From Thermohalobaculum sp039816045 (GTDB lineage Bacteria > Pseudomonadota > Alphaproteobacteria > Rhodobacterales > Rhodobacteraceae), in the NCBI GenBank assembly GCA_039816045.1, contig JBCBYB010000023.1, positions 14,896-78,895 on the forward strand: a stretch of 64,000 nt of DNA, given 5' to 3'. Shown here one piece after another: positions 34,338 to 43,738 of this stretch (position 1 is its first letter; each line of letters begins with the position of its first letter). The notes below the pieces were generated by a model. That model made no database searches. It had not been told where the DNA came from and saw only the letters and a list, made by a program, of their open reading frames with translations. The translations under genes were made by a program, and so were the position numbers.

Positions 34338-35012
34338 ATGGGACGTCTTCTCGCCATCGCCGCCGCCCTTGCATGCGTGCCAGCACAGGCCAAAGCCTGC
34401 GCCCTGGCGTTGCTCTTTGCGCTCGATGTCTCCGCCAGCGTCGATGCCGAGGAGTACCGCCAGCAGCGGGAGGGGCTGGCCGCGGCTCTCCTCTCGCCCG
34501 CCGTGCGGGAGGCCGTGCTCGCGCAGGACGGCGGGGTTGCGCTCGCGGCCTATGAGTGGAGCGGACGGTATCAGCAGGACATCGCGCTGCCCTGGACCAT
34601 GGTCGCCTCGGAGGCCGCGCTCTTCTCGGTCGCGGAAACCTTGGCCAAGGGTCCCCGCAGCTATGCGGAGTTTCCCACCGCCATCGGCTATGCCCTCGGG
34701 TTCGGTGCTGTGATGTTTCGGGATGCGCCGGTTTGCCAGCGGCGCGTCATCGACATCTCCGGCGACGGCGTCGGCAACGAAGGCTTTCCGCCTGCCGCGG
34801 CTTATCGCGAGTTCGAGTTCCAGGACGTGGTCGTGAACGGGCTGGTGATCGGCGGCGATGACCTGGAACTCCTGCGCTACTACGAGGAGAACATTCCCCA
34901 CGGTCCGAATGCGTTCATCGAGGTGGCGATCGATTTCGCCGACTACGAGAACGCGATGCGCCGGAAGCTGCTCCGCGAACTTTACGGGCCGCAGGTGGCG
35001 GACGGGCAGTGA
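34338..35012 (+). CDS. Secreted DUF1194 (von Willebrand A-like) protein, copy 1
   Basis: A 224-residue protein with a short signal peptide (about residues 1-20, ending AKAC). It carries the DUF1194 pattern: a MIDAS-like metal motif ALDVSASVDAEEY, VALAAYEWSGRYQQ, the RSYAEFPTAIGYAL helix, RRVIDISGDGVGNEG with a second acidic motif, NGLVIGG, and the terminal FADYENAMRRKLLREL. The stop overlaps the start of copy 2 (GTGA). The function of DUF1194 is unknown; the vWA fold suggests metal-dependent adhesion or protein binding in the periplasm or outside the cell. Confidence 0.85.
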   Translation: MGRLLAIAAALACVPAQAKACALALLFALDVSASVDAEEYRQQREGLAAALLSPAVREAVLAQDGGVALAAYEWSGRYQQDIALPWTMVASEAALFSVAETLAKGPRSYAEFPTAIGYALGFGAVMFRDAPVCQRRVIDISGDGVGNEGFPPAAAYREFEFQDVVVNGLVIGGDDLELLRYYEENIPHGPNAFIEVAIDFADYENAMRRKLLRELYGPQVADGQ

Positions 35013-35758
35013 GGGCACTAGCCCTGGTCCTCGTGCTGTTGGCCAGCCCCGCCGCGGCGCACTGCCGGTTGGCCCTGGTGCTGGCGCTCGATGTCTCCTC
35101 TTCTGTCAACAGCAAGGAGTATGCGATCCAGCTCGGCGGCTTGGCCGATGCGCTGCGCCGACCGGAGGTGGTGGAGGCCATCCTTTCGCCTGCTGGCACC
35201 GGGGTCGCGGTTCTGGCGTTCGAGTGGTCCGGCGCCGATCACCAAAGGGTGATCGCCGGTTGGAGCACTCTCGACAGCCCCGGTGCGGTCGCCGCCTTCG
35301 CAGACCGGCTCTCGGCACACCGGCGCACCGCGGATGATCAATCGACCGCCATCGGATCGGCCCTCGCCTATGCCGCCAGCCGGTTCGCAGACGCGCCGGT
35401 CTGCGGCCAACGCATCATCGACATCTCGGGCGACGGCAACAACAACGAGGGGCCGCATCCGGAGGAGCTACGCGCAACGGGGCTTTTTGACGGGATCACG
35501 ATCAACGGACTTGTGATCCAGGGCGCCTATCCCAATCCGGTGATTTTCTACCGCAGTTACGTGATGCAGGGGCCTGAGGCTTTTGTCGCGATGGCGCGGG
35601 ACTTTGACGACTATCCCCCGGTGATCATCGGGAAGCTGCTGCGGGAACTCGACGTGCAAGGCCCGGTCGGGGCCGTCCCTCGCAGGCGGGGCGGGATCGA
35701 GCTGACCGCGGCATCGGGGACGCCCGGGTCAACTTGTCCCGCAGCGCAAAGCTGTTAG
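35009..35758 (+). CDS. Secreted DUF1194 (von Willebrand A-like) protein, copy 2
   Basis: A 249-residue paralogue of the preceding gene. A GTG start overlaps its stop. A signal peptide (about residues 1-16, ending AAAHC) is followed by ALDVSSSVNSKEY, VAVLAFEWSG, STAIGSALAYAASRF, RIIDISGDGNNNEG, NGLVIQG and DFDDYPPVIIGKLLREL. A 30-residue basic/Ser-Gly tail with two Cys residues follows the domain and is absent from copies 1 and 3. Close in sequence to copy 3 as well, pointing to local duplication. Confidence 0.85.
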   Translation: MRALALVLVLLASPAAAHCRLALVLALDVSSSVNSKEYAIQLGGLADALRRPEVVEAILSPAGTGVAVLAFEWSGADHQRVIAGWSTLDSPGAVAAFADRLSAHRRTADDQSTAIGSALAYAASRFADAPVCGQRIIDISGDGNNNEGPHPEELRATGLFDGITINGLVIQGAYPNPVIFYRSYVMQGPEAFVAMARDFDDYPPVIIGKLLRELDVQGPVGAVPRRRGGIELTAASGTPGSTCPAAQSC

Positions 35759-35809
35759 CGTTTGGGCGGGTCTCGCAGGGGGCCACAGCCGAAGTGGAGT
35801 GAGGGGCGC

Positions 35810-36511
35810 ATGGCCAGGGCGGCATTCGGATTGGCAGCAGCGCTGGCATTGGCGCCGGTTCCGGCGAGCGCGTGCGGGCTGGAGTTGATCCTCGCCATCG
35901 ATGTCTCCGGGTCGATCAATGCCCGCGAGTATGCGTTGCAGGTCGGCGGGTTGGCCGATGCCTTCGACCACCCGTCGCTGCACGATGCGGTCGCGTCTGT
36001 GCCGGGCGGGGTGCTGGTGACCATGACGCAGTGGTCCGGCGGCTCGCGTCAACGCCACATGACCGACTGGCACAAGATCGCGGAACCGGCGGAGACCAGC
36101 GCTTATGCCGAGGTGATCCGAACGACGCCGCGGGCCTGGCGGAACTTTTCGACTGCAATCGGCGAGGCGCTCGTCCATGCGGGCCAAGTCAGCCAGACCG
36201 CGCCTGAGGCCTGCATGCGCAAGGTGATCGATGTCTCGGGCGACGGGGTTTCGAACGAGGGGCGCTCGCCGCGCCCGGAGGCGGATCGTCTGGCCAACCG
36301 CGGCTATACCATCAACGGGCTGGTGATCCGCGGGGCCGACCCCGATCCCGTTGAGCACTATGATCGCGAGGTGATCGCAGGGCCCGGCGCCTTCGTCGAG
36401 GTGGCCGAGGGGTTCGTGGATTATCCCCGCGCGATCCTCAAGAAGCTGCTCCGCGAGATCGAGCGGCCGATGTTTGTCTCCGAAGCGGAGGCCGACGCCG
36501 AGCTTCGCTGA
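35810..36511 (+). CDS. Secreted DUF1194 (von Willebrand A-like) protein, copy 3
   Basis: A 233-residue third paralogue. The ATG at 35810 follows GGAGTGAGGGG; upstream in-frame codons are unlikely to be translated. A signal peptide (to about residue 20, ASAC) precedes AIDVSGSINAREY, LVTMTQWSGGSRQ, RNFSTAIGEALVHAG, KVIDVSGDGVSNEG, NGLVIRGAD and FVDYPRAILKKLLREIE. An acidic C-terminal tail (SEAEADAEL) closes it. It ends 5 bp before the convergent purH stop. Confidence 0.85.
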   Translation: MARAAFGLAAALALAPVPASACGLELILAIDVSGSINAREYALQVGGLADAFDHPSLHDAVASVPGGVLVTMTQWSGGSRQRHMTDWHKIAEPAETSAYAEVIRTTPRAWRNFSTAIGEALVHAGQVSQTAPEACMRKVIDVSGDGVSNEGRSPRPEADRLANRGYTINGLVIRGADPDPVEHYDREVIAGPGAFVEVAEGFVDYPRAILKKLLREIERPMFVSEAEADAELR

Positions 36512-36516
36512 TCCCG

Positions 36517-38103
36517 TCAGTGGCGGAAATGGCGCATGCCGGTGAAGACCATGGCGACCCCCGCTTCGTCGGCAGCGGCGATGACCTCTTCGTCCCGCAT
36601 CGACCCGCCGGGCTGGATGACGGCTGCGGCGCCGGCCTCGATTGTGGCCAGCAAACCGTCTGCGAAGGGGAAGAACGCATCCGAGGCAACAACAGAGCCC
36701 GTGGTCGGCGGCTCCGAAAGCCCGAGCGCCTCCGCCATGTCCGCGGCCTTGCGGGACGCGATCCGGGCGCTGTCCACTCGGCTCATCTGCCCCGCTCCAA
36801 TGCCGACGGTCGCACGGTTCTTGGCATAGACGATCGCATTTGACTTGACGTGCTTGGCCACACGCCAGGCGAACAGCATGTCGGCGAACTGCTCGGAATC
36901 CGGCGCTCTTTTCGTGACGATCCGCAGATCCGGCGCCGCGACATGGCCGGTGTCCGCGTCCTGCATCAGGAAGCCGCCGGCGACCTGCTTGATCAAGCGG
37001 CGCGGGGCGGCTGGGTCGGGCAGACCGTCGGTGACCAGCAGCCGCAGGTTGGGCTTGGCGGCAAAGACCGCGCGGGCCTCCTCATCGGCGCCGGGGGCGA
37101 TGACGACCTCGGTGAAGATCTCGGTGATCGCCCGGGCTGCCGGACCATCGACCGAGCCATTAAGGGCCACGATCCCGCCAAAGGCTGAGACCCGGTCACA
37201 GTCGAAGGCGCGACGATAGGCCTCCTCCAGGCTCTCCCCGCGGGCAACGCCGCAGGGGTTCGCGTGCTTCACGATCACACAGGCCGGTCCATCCGCCGGG
37301 GTGAACTCGCCTGCCAGCTCATAAGCCGCGTCGGTGTCGTTGATGTTGTTGTAGCTCAGCGCCTTGCCCTGCACCTGCGTCGAGGTTGCGATACCGGCAC
37401 GGGCGGAGCCGTCGAGATAGAAGCCTGCCCCTTGGTGGGGGTTCTCGCCGTAGCGCAGGGTCTCCGACAACCGGCCCGCGACGGCGGCACGCCGGGGCCA
37501 GCTGGTGTCGACCTCGCCGGCCATCCAACTGCTGATCGCGGCGTCATAGGCGGCGGTTCGGGCAAACGCCGTCGCGGCTAGGCGGCGCCGGGTCTCGGGG
37601 GTTGTGCCGCCCGCCTCGATCTCCGCCAGCACGGGCGCATAGTCCTGCGGGTCCGTGACCACGGCGACGCTCGCATGGTTCTTTGCCGCGGCGCGCAGCA
37701 TGGCCGGACCACCGATGTCGATGGTCTCCACACAGGTCGCAAAATCCGCCCCGCGGGCAAGTGTCGCCTCGAAGGGGTAGAGGTTCACCACCAGGAGATC
37801 GATCGGCGGGATGCCATGGCGCTCCATTGCGGCGAGGTGCTCCGGGTCGTCCCGGTCCGCAAGCAGCCCGCCATGGATCATCGGGTGCAGGGTCTTGACG
37901 CGCCCGCCCATCATCTCCGGGAACTCGGTGATCTCGGAGACATCGCGCACACCGATCCCAGCTTCGCGGAGCATGCGGGCCGTGCCACCGGTGGAGATCA
38001 AGCCGACGCCGGCGGCCTCGAGCCTGCGGGCGAAATCGGCGAGGCCAGTTTTGTCGGAGACCGACAGAAGGGCATTGCGGGCGGGGACGGTTTCGGCGGG
38101 CAT
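36517..38103 (-). CDS. purH: Bifunctional AICAR transformylase/IMP cyclohydrolase
   Basis: PurH carries out the last two steps of purine synthesis, formylating AICAR and closing FAICAR to IMP. The N-terminal IMP cyclohydrolase domain shows NALLSVSDKTGLADFARRL, STGGTARMLREAG, MMGGRVKTLHPMIHGGLL and VNLYPFEAT. The C-terminal AICARFT domain contains ALSYNNINDTDAA, VIVKHANPCGVA and the catalytic Lys-His pair inside it, RAFDCDRVSAFGG, and SDAFFPFADG. The 528-residue length is standard. Gene order purH-rsmB-htpX is typical of Rhodobacterales. Confidence 0.97.
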   Translation of the reverse strand: MPAETVPARNALLSVSDKTGLADFARRLEAAGVGLISTGGTARMLREAGIGVRDVSEITEFPEMMGGRVKTLHPMIHGGLLADRDDPEHLAAMERHGIPPIDLLVVNLYPFEATLARGADFATCVETIDIGGPAMLRAAAKNHASVAVVTDPQDYAPVLAEIEAGGTTPETRRRLAATAFARTAAYDAAISSWMAGEVDTSWPRRAAVAGRLSETLRYGENPHQGAGFYLDGSARAGIATSTQVQGKALSYNNINDTDAAYELAGEFTPADGPACVIVKHANPCGVARGESLEEAYRRAFDCDRVSAFGGIVALNGSVDGPAARAITEIFTEVVIAPGADEEARAVFAAKPNLRLLVTDGLPDPAAPRRLIKQVAGGFLMQDADTGHVAAPDLRIVTKRAPDSEQFADMLFAWRVAKHVKSNAIVYAKNRATVGIGAGQMSRVDSARIASRKAADMAEALGLSEPPTTGSVVASDAFFPFADGLLATIEAGAAAVIQPGGSMRDEEVIAAADEAGVAMVFTGMRHFRH

Positions 38104-38185
38104 GGCGGCTCTCTGGTGGGCGACGATGCGCAGGGCCTAGCGCCAAAACGGGCGGCTGGCCAGCGGGCGTGGTGCCGCGTTGGAC

Positions 38186-39457
38186 TCAGGTCGGTTTGCG
38201 AAAGCGTGCGGCGAAGAAGCCGTCGAGGCCCCCGCGTTCCGGCCAGTCGCATGGCAGGGTGCGGACATCACCCTGGGCATTGGCGAAAGGGCCTGTGACC
38301 GGCATCGGCTGCGGGCTCATTCGCTTGCGGAAGGTCGCAACTTGCTCCTCGCCCTCGGCGCGCAGGATCGAGCAGGTGGCAAAGACCAGGACGCCGCCCG
38401 GCCGGACCCAATCCCAGGCGCGCGCGAGAAGCTTTGCCTGGAGGTCGGTGAGCTCGCGGAGGGATTTTGCCTTGAGGCGATGCGGCAGGTCGGGGTGACG
38501 GCGGATCGTTCCGGTCGCCGAGCAGGGGGCGTCGAGCAGAATGGCGTCGAAGGAGGTCTCGGGCTGCCAGCTCAGTGCATCCGCTTTCACGCAGCGCGCC
38601 GACAGCCCGGTGCGCGCGAGGTTCTCCGACAACCGCGCGAGACGGGCCTTCGAGATGTCGAGGGCCGTGACCTCTGCGCCAGCGGCGGTGAGCTGGAGGG
38701 TCTTGCCGCCCGGCGCTGCGCAAAGGTCCAGGACCTGCTTGCCCGCAGGCTCGGGGATCAGCCCCGCTGGGATGGCGGCCGCGGCGTCCTGGACCCACCA
38801 GGCGCCGTCCTCGTAACCCGGCAGCGCGCTGATCTGAGGGCGCGATGCGAGGCGCAGCCCCGCGCCGGGAAGGGGATCGGCCTCGAGCACATCGGCCCAA
38901 TGCCCGGTATGCTCGGGCTGGCGCAGCGAGAGATCGATTGGGGGGATCGCGCGATGGGCCTCTGCGATCCGCTCGGCTCGCGCCTGGCCCCAGTCGGCAA
39001 CCAAGGTCTTGGCAAGCCATGGGGGGAGGTCGTTCAAGGGTGCGTTCTGCGGCAGCTCCGGCCGGGCAGCGATGCGGCGGCCAACGGCATTCACCAGGCC
39101 AGACAGCCGGGCACCCGGCCCCGCCTTCGTCTGGCGGACAGCAAGGTCCACTGCGGCATGGGCGCTGCCGTCCGGTCTGGTCAGCTCCGCCGCCATCACA
39201 CGCAGGATATGCAGCACCGGCGGCTTCGGCAACCGTTGGACATAGGCGCCGAGCAGGCTGTCCAGGGCGCTCAGATGGCGCAGGGTCCGATCCGCCAATG
39301 CGCGCGCTTCGGCCCGCTCGCCGGGACTACCTGAGAGCGTGGTCTCATCCGCGATCCGCCCGCGATCGAGCACCGCTGCCACAACGGCCACGGCCCCGCG
39401 CCTGGCGACGAGGCCCGGCGCATCGTCTGTCGTGTCACCGCAAGGGGATGTCGTCAC
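38186..39457 (-). CDS. RsmB/NOP-family class I SAM-dependent RNA m5C methyltransferase
   Basis: A 423-residue protein with an N-terminal NusB-like helical domain (about residues 20-140) and a C-terminal methyltransferase with motif I VLDLCAAPGGKTLQL, ALDISKARLARL, DAILLDAPCSATGTIRRHPD (first catalytic Cys in the PCSATG motif) and VFATCSILRAEGE (second Cys in the TCS motif). It most likely makes m5C967 of 16S rRNA, as RsmB does. A GTG start overlaps the htpX stop (GTGA), so the two are coupled. rsmB is the probable symbol, but related Nop2-type paralogues exist. Confidence 0.88.
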   Translation of the reverse strand: MTTSPCGDTTDDAPGLVARRGAVAVVAAVLDRGRIADETTLSGSPGERAEARALADRTLRHLSALDSLLGAYVQRLPKPPVLHILRVMAAELTRPDGSAHAAVDLAVRQTKAGPGARLSGLVNAVGRRIAARPELPQNAPLNDLPPWLAKTLVADWGQARAERIAEAHRAIPPIDLSLRQPEHTGHWADVLEADPLPGAGLRLASRPQISALPGYEDGAWWVQDAAAAIPAGLIPEPAGKQVLDLCAAPGGKTLQLTAAGAEVTALDISKARLARLSENLARTGLSARCVKADALSWQPETSFDAILLDAPCSATGTIRRHPDLPHRLKAKSLRELTDLQAKLLARAWDWVRPGGVLVFATCSILRAEGEEQVATFRKRMSPQPMPVTGPFANAQGDVRTLPCDWPERGGLDGFFAARFRKPT

Positions 39458-40389
39458 GTCCAGGGCGTCCTCGGCTTGTTGCGGGTGCTCGGCGCACCCC
39501 AGGCGCGCGCGCTGGCCGGGGCTGCCGGAGCCGGACCGCTTGCCGTGCCGATCTCCGCCGCCTGCGCCTCAAGCGCCGCGATCCGGTTCGCCGGGTTGGG
39601 GTGGGTGGAGAACAGGCTGTCATAGCCCTTTCCGGCCAAGGGATTGATGATGAAGAGATGGGCAGTCTCCGGATGACGCTCCGCGCTCTCCATCTCGTAA
39701 CCGCGTGCCAGCTGCGAGATCTTGGCGAGCGCCGAGGCGAGCCAAAGCGGGTTGCCGCAAATCTCTCCGCCCCGCTTGTCCGCCGCATACTCGCGGGTTC
39801 GGCTGATCAGCATCTGGATCAGCATGGCTGCCATCGGCGCGAGGATCGCGGCCAGAAGCGTTCCGATAAACCCGAGGGCGCCGCGGTTTTGGCCACCACC
39901 GAAGAACATGCCGAACTGTGCGAGCATCGAGATCGCGCCGGCAACCGTGGCTGAGATCGTCATGATCAGCGTATCGCGGTTCTGGATGTGGGCGAGCTCA
40001 TGGGCCATCACGCCAGCCAGCTCCTCGCGCGAGAGGCCCCGCATGATCCCGATGGTGGCGGCGACCGCCGCGTTCTCGGGGTTGCGCCCGGTGGCGAATG
40101 CATTCGGCTGGTCTTGCTCGATGATATAGACCTTGGGCATCGGCAGGCCTGCGTTCCGGGCCAGCTCCTCCACCATCCCGTAGAACTCCGGCGCCGTGCG
40201 GGCGTCGACCTCGCGCGCGCCATGCATCCGGAGCGCCATCTTGTCCGAGTTCCACCAAGCGTAGACATTGGTGCCGAGGGCGAAGACCAGCGCGATCACG
40301 GCGCCGGTCGGTCCGCCCAGCAGCCAGCCGATGCAGAGGAACAGAGCGGTTAAGGATGCCAGGAGCATGGCGGTCTTGGCATAGTTCAT
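39454..40389 (-). CDS. htpX: Zinc metalloprotease HtpX
   Basis: This membrane-bound M48 protease degrades misfolded membrane proteins. The 311-residue protein starts with two hydrophobic segments (MNYAKTAMLLASLTALFLCIG), has the HExxH zinc motif HELAH in AGVMAHELAHIQNRDTL, and the third-ligand helix EYAADKRGGEI. Two more hydrophobic segments lie in the middle. A C-terminal Pro/Ala-rich tail of about 30 residues is variable in the family. The ATG at 40389 is preferred over the longer frame. The stop overlaps rsmB. Confidence 0.95.
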   Translation of the reverse strand: MNYAKTAMLLASLTALFLCIGWLLGGPTGAVIALVFALGTNVYAWWNSDKMALRMHGAREVDARTAPEFYGMVEELARNAGLPMPKVYIIEQDQPNAFATGRNPENAAVAATIGIMRGLSREELAGVMAHELAHIQNRDTLIMTISATVAGAISMLAQFGMFFGGGQNRGALGFIGTLLAAILAPMAAMLIQMLISRTREYAADKRGGEICGNPLWLASALAKISQLARGYEMESAERHPETAHLFIINPLAGKGYDSLFSTHPNPANRIAALEAQAAEIGTASGPAPAAPASARAWGAPSTRNKPRTPWT

Positions 40390-40462
40390 CGGTCGATCTC
40401 TCCGGTTGTCGAGACGGTCAGCGCAGGCCATATCCAGGGGTGAGCGCTAGCGGAGATATAGG

Positions 40463-40654
40463 ATGACGGACCCCAAGGTAGAAGAGCGTCGCCGTGCGGC
40501 GGGTGCGAGGGCTTTGGCCGAGGCCGAAGAGCGCCGCCGCATTGCCGAAGCGGAGACGGAGGAGCGCCCGACCGAGATCGGCGGGAGGAAAGGGCCGGAG
40601 CCCACCCGTTTCGGCGACTGGGAGAAGGGTGGGATCGCGATCGACTTCTCCTGA
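40463..40654 (+). CDS. DUF1674/SDHAF4-family succinate dehydrogenase assembly protein
   Basis: A 63-residue protein. The C-terminal signature EIGGRKGPEPTRFGDWEKGG and IAIDF is diagnostic of DUF1674, related to eukaryotic SDHAF4, which helps assemble flavinylated SdhA. The N-terminal half is a charged helix. It is divergent from htpX, 73 nt away, a common arrangement in this order. The role is transferred from the eukaryotic homologue. The gene lies tightly against the end of the gtr operon. Confidence 0.88.
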   Translation: MTDPKVEERRRAAGARALAEAEERRRIAEAETEERPTEIGGRKGPEPTRFGDWEKGGIAIDFS

Positions 40655-40661
40655 GGTGTGC

Positions 40662-42245
40662 TTAGGGGGGCGCGTCGCTGCGTGCGGTGTCCGGAAGCCG
40701 CAGGCCCAGAACACCCGGTGCCAGCTGTCGAGCCGAACCGGAGGCGGGGTAAGGCGGCATTGCATCGACCGCAGCGCCCCATGTTTCGCACAGCGTCTGG
40801 CGCAGATCGCGGGAGCGCGCCCATCCGGCATACTCCTCTGCGGTTGCGACCTCCACGCCAGTGTTGAGATAGCGGAGCTCGTCGGTGGTTTGCTGGGTGC
40901 AGAGAACGGGCTCTGCCCCGGTCAGGCGTTGCAGCCGGAACGAGAGCCCGATCGAGAATTGGAGCGGCTCGGTTTCTGGCAAGCCGTGGATCTGCCCGGC
41001 GATGACGATCGTCTCCGGGCGGCCAGCGCTCGCCTCCGTAAGGCGTGCGGCGAGGTTTCGGCTCATCTCTTGATAAGGCGGCAAGAACTGGCCGTAGAGC
41101 GAGTGCCAGAACGTGCCCGCACCCAATGCGGTTATGATCAACCCTGCGACGAAAATCGCCTGGCGCGCCCGGGCCTCCAGAACGGCGAGCGCGAGAGCGA
41201 AGCTGCCGACGATGATCAACCAAAGATAGCCCGTCGCGCGGGAGGGCGTGCTGATGCCCTCGAGGAGTGCGGGCGCCGCGCCGATCCCGAAGGCGACAAT
41301 GGCCGCACTCATCACGGGCAGGGCACGTCTCGGCGCCCGCCAAAGCGCCAACGCCAACCCCAGCAGTGCGAGGGCCGACAGCAAGAGGCCGAGCGCCGGC
41401 TGACCGTTCGCCATGAGTGCCAGGCTGCGCACCAGCCAAATCGCCGTGAAGCTCAGCCTCTCCGCGATGCCGGCACTGGGGCTGGTCGTGCTCTCCTCGA
41501 TCCAGGAGGCCGCCTTGATGCCGAAATGGCCGTGCGCGGCTCCGTTCAGGACCAGCATGAGGAGTATCCCGAGGGCGAGACTGGCGCAGAACACCAGCGG
41601 CAGTTCGACCCAAGCCCGCGGGCGTGTGCGCCAGTCGCCGGCAAGCGCGGCCACCAGCAGGACGAGCAGCGGATAGCTGGAGTGCGCCATCACGGCGACC
41701 GGCACCAGCGCCAGCATGGCCCCGTAGATAATGCGCGGCCCTGCGAGACAGGCGACGAGCGCCATCGTGGTCACCGTCAGGGCGGCTGGCAGTGTCGCTG
41801 CATACCAGGTGGAGATATCGGCCGCCTGCGGCATCAGCGCGACGGCCACGGCTGCCAATGCCGCGCGCACCGGGAGCCGGTCTGACCGAAACATGCCTAC
41901 GCCGACCGCCGCGGCGCCGAGGCACCACACTGCGATGGCGATCCACCAAAGCAGGATGGGATCGGACGGCCACTCCCGCAGCGTCCAAAGCCATGTGACC
42001 CACCGTCCCTTGGCCAGGGTTTTCCAGTAGTAGAGATCGGGCTCCGGCCGCAGCGCGAGATAGTCGTCGTGGCGCACAAACGGGTCCGCGAACTGCTCGG
42101 GGATGAGCAGCCGGAAGGCCACCACCAGCAAGGCCGCGATTGCAGCGACCGACGCCACCCTGTGCGCAGGGGATGTGGTGGTGTGTGCGCTTTCCCTCGA
42201 ACGGTCCGTCAAAGTGTTCCCTGTCATCTCAATGGCGGCCCTCAA
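40662..42245 (-). CDS. GtrC-like multi-pass membrane glycosyltransferase, copy 2
   Basis: A roughly 527-residue protein with about ten to eleven hydrophobic segments. Its N-terminal loop shares a motif with the upstream gene: FVRHDDYLALRPEPDLYYWK then TLAKGRW--WLW-LR-WP. This pattern, with the acidic DDY after the first helix, is typical of GT-C-fold glucosyltransferases such as those beside GtrA/GtrB. A TTG at 42245 overlaps the upstream stop and has GGAGG just before; an ATG at 42227 is an alternative. The large C-terminal soluble domain holds several Cys residues. The acceptor glycan is unknown. Confidence 0.75.
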   Translation of the reverse strand: MRAAIEMTGNTLTDRSRESAHTTTSPAHRVASVAAIAALLVVAFRLLIPEQFADPFVRHDDYLALRPEPDLYYWKTLAKGRWVTWLWTLREWPSDPILLWWIAIAVWCLGAAAVGVGMFRSDRLPVRAALAAVAVALMPQAADISTWYAATLPAALTVTTMALVACLAGPRIIYGAMLALVPVAVMAHSSYPLLVLLVAALAGDWRTRPRAWVELPLVFCASLALGILLMLVLNGAAHGHFGIKAASWIEESTTSPSAGIAERLSFTAIWLVRSLALMANGQPALGLLLSALALLGLALALWRAPRRALPVMSAAIVAFGIGAAPALLEGISTPSRATGYLWLIIVGSFALALAVLEARARQAIFVAGLIITALGAGTFWHSLYGQFLPPYQEMSRNLAARLTEASAGRPETIVIAGQIHGLPETEPLQFSIGLSFRLQRLTGAEPVLCTQQTTDELRYLNTGVEVATAEEYAGWARSRDLRQTLCETWGAAVDAMPPYPASGSARQLAPGVLGLRLPDTARSDAPP

Positions 42246-43738
42246 GGGGCCTCCGTGATCACCGGCGTCGGCAGATCGGGAAATCTCACGCCAACGAGGC
42301 CCGGGGCAATCCGGATTGCATAGCCTGGTTGCGGGTAGGGTGGTAAGGCCGAGAGGGCCGCCCGATGCTGCCGGCAGAGTGCGCCGTCATAGAAGGTCAC
42401 GCGGGCCGTGGCGGTCGGGCCTTTGGGCGGTGTGTCGGGGCGCGGGCGAAACGGGTCACAGATCACCAACTCGATGCCACCGAGAGATCGCATGCGGAGA
42501 TAGAGCCCCCAGTCGAAGAACAAGAACGCGCTGCCGGGCAGAGCGCGGATGTCTCCGACAAGCAACGCGGTCGGCTTCGGTGTTCCGGAGACCTCGTGGA
42601 TCGTCGTCCCAAGCGCCCAGGTCGACATCTGGATCGTCGCAGGTTGCCGGTCCACCATGGCCTGCCAAACATAACCACCCATGGCTGCAATCAGGCAGAG
42701 CCCGACGCCGAGGCCAAATCTTCTTACCCTCCTGGTGGTAGCAGCCGCCGATATCGCGAGTGGAAGGACGCAGGCTAGCCACAGGAACCCCATCGACCGC
42801 AACGGCCATTCGATGCCGCTCTGAAGCATATGGAGAAACGCAAGCGCGCATGAGGCAAAGACGCTGAACAAGAGGCCGCTAAGCGCCCTCCGCCCAGAAG
42901 GCTCGAGCCACAACAGGCTCAGCCCCACATAGAACAGCGTGAGCAGCTGGAGACCTGTGATGCCCAGAGTCATCGCATCTAAGCCGAGGATCAACTGCTC
43001 GACCGCGAGGCTGGCGTTCGTTGCGATGTCCGATAGCGCCTCGATCTCGTTCGGCTTTCGCCAATTGGCGATCTGGAGGCCGAAATGTCCGTGATAGACG
43101 TAGTTCAGCGTCCAGGCCGCCAGCATGCCTGCACCAAGGGCGACGCCGAAGATCAGGACCAGACGCAGCGGGGAGCCGCCCGCTGGCCGCGGCCTGCCTG
43201 CTGTCGCAGCGACGATGAGCATCAGGAGCGGCGCGGTGCTATGGGTCATGAAGGCGAGCGGTACGCCAACGGCAAGGCCCCGCTCGACCCAGCGAGGGCT
43301 GCCAAAGAGCACGATCAGGCCGAACACAGCGAGGATCGCATTCAGCGGAACGAGGGTGCCGAACCAGAGCGAAATGATCGCTCCTTGGGGCATGAACGCG
43401 AGGGCCGAAGCGGTGAGAGCTGGCAGCACTGGCCATTTTGAGTCGCGGAAAAGTGCGACTGCGACTGCCGAGCAGAACAGGACCCATCCGCTGAGATAGA
43501 GGGCCAGGAGGGTCTGTGGCTCCACCGGCCAGGGACGGAGCGCCCAGAGCCAGTTCAACCAGCGCCCCTCTGACAGGGTCTTGGAGTAGTAGTGCTCGGG
43601 AAGCCGCAGCAGGACTGGGTAGTCATCGGCCCTGCTGAACGGATCGTTGATCTGAACGGGTATGACGAGAAAGAACAGAGCCCCAACGACTGCACTCACA
43701 CCAGCGAGCCGGAGGATCAGGCCAGCCGTACCCGTCAT
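42242..43738 (-). CDS. GtrC-like multi-pass membrane glycosyltransferase, copy 1
   Basis: A 498-residue polytopic membrane protein, paralogous to the downstream gene. Its first loop reads PFSRADDYPVLLRLPEHYYS, then KTLSEGRW--WLWALRPWP, matching the other copy. About ten further hydrophobic helices follow, then a periplasmic-type C-terminal domain. It probably uses undecaprenyl-P-glucose made by GtrB and flipped by GtrA to decorate a surface glycan. The ATG at 43738 overlaps the methyltransferase stop. Two copies in one operon suggest two glycosylation targets or linkages. Confidence 0.75.
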   Translation of the reverse strand: MTGTAGLILRLAGVSAVVGALFFLVIPVQINDPFSRADDYPVLLRLPEHYYSKTLSEGRWLNWLWALRPWPVEPQTLLALYLSGWVLFCSAVAVALFRDSKWPVLPALTASALAFMPQGAIISLWFGTLVPLNAILAVFGLIVLFGSPRWVERGLAVGVPLAFMTHSTAPLLMLIVAATAGRPRPAGGSPLRLVLIFGVALGAGMLAAWTLNYVYHGHFGLQIANWRKPNEIEALSDIATNASLAVEQLILGLDAMTLGITGLQLLTLFYVGLSLLWLEPSGRRALSGLLFSVFASCALAFLHMLQSGIEWPLRSMGFLWLACVLPLAISAAATTRRVRRFGLGVGLCLIAAMGGYVWQAMVDRQPATIQMSTWALGTTIHEVSGTPKPTALLVGDIRALPGSAFLFFDWGLYLRMRSLGGIELVICDPFRPRPDTPPKGPTATARVTFYDGALCRQHRAALSALPPYPQPGYAIRIAPGLVGVRFPDLPTPVITEAP

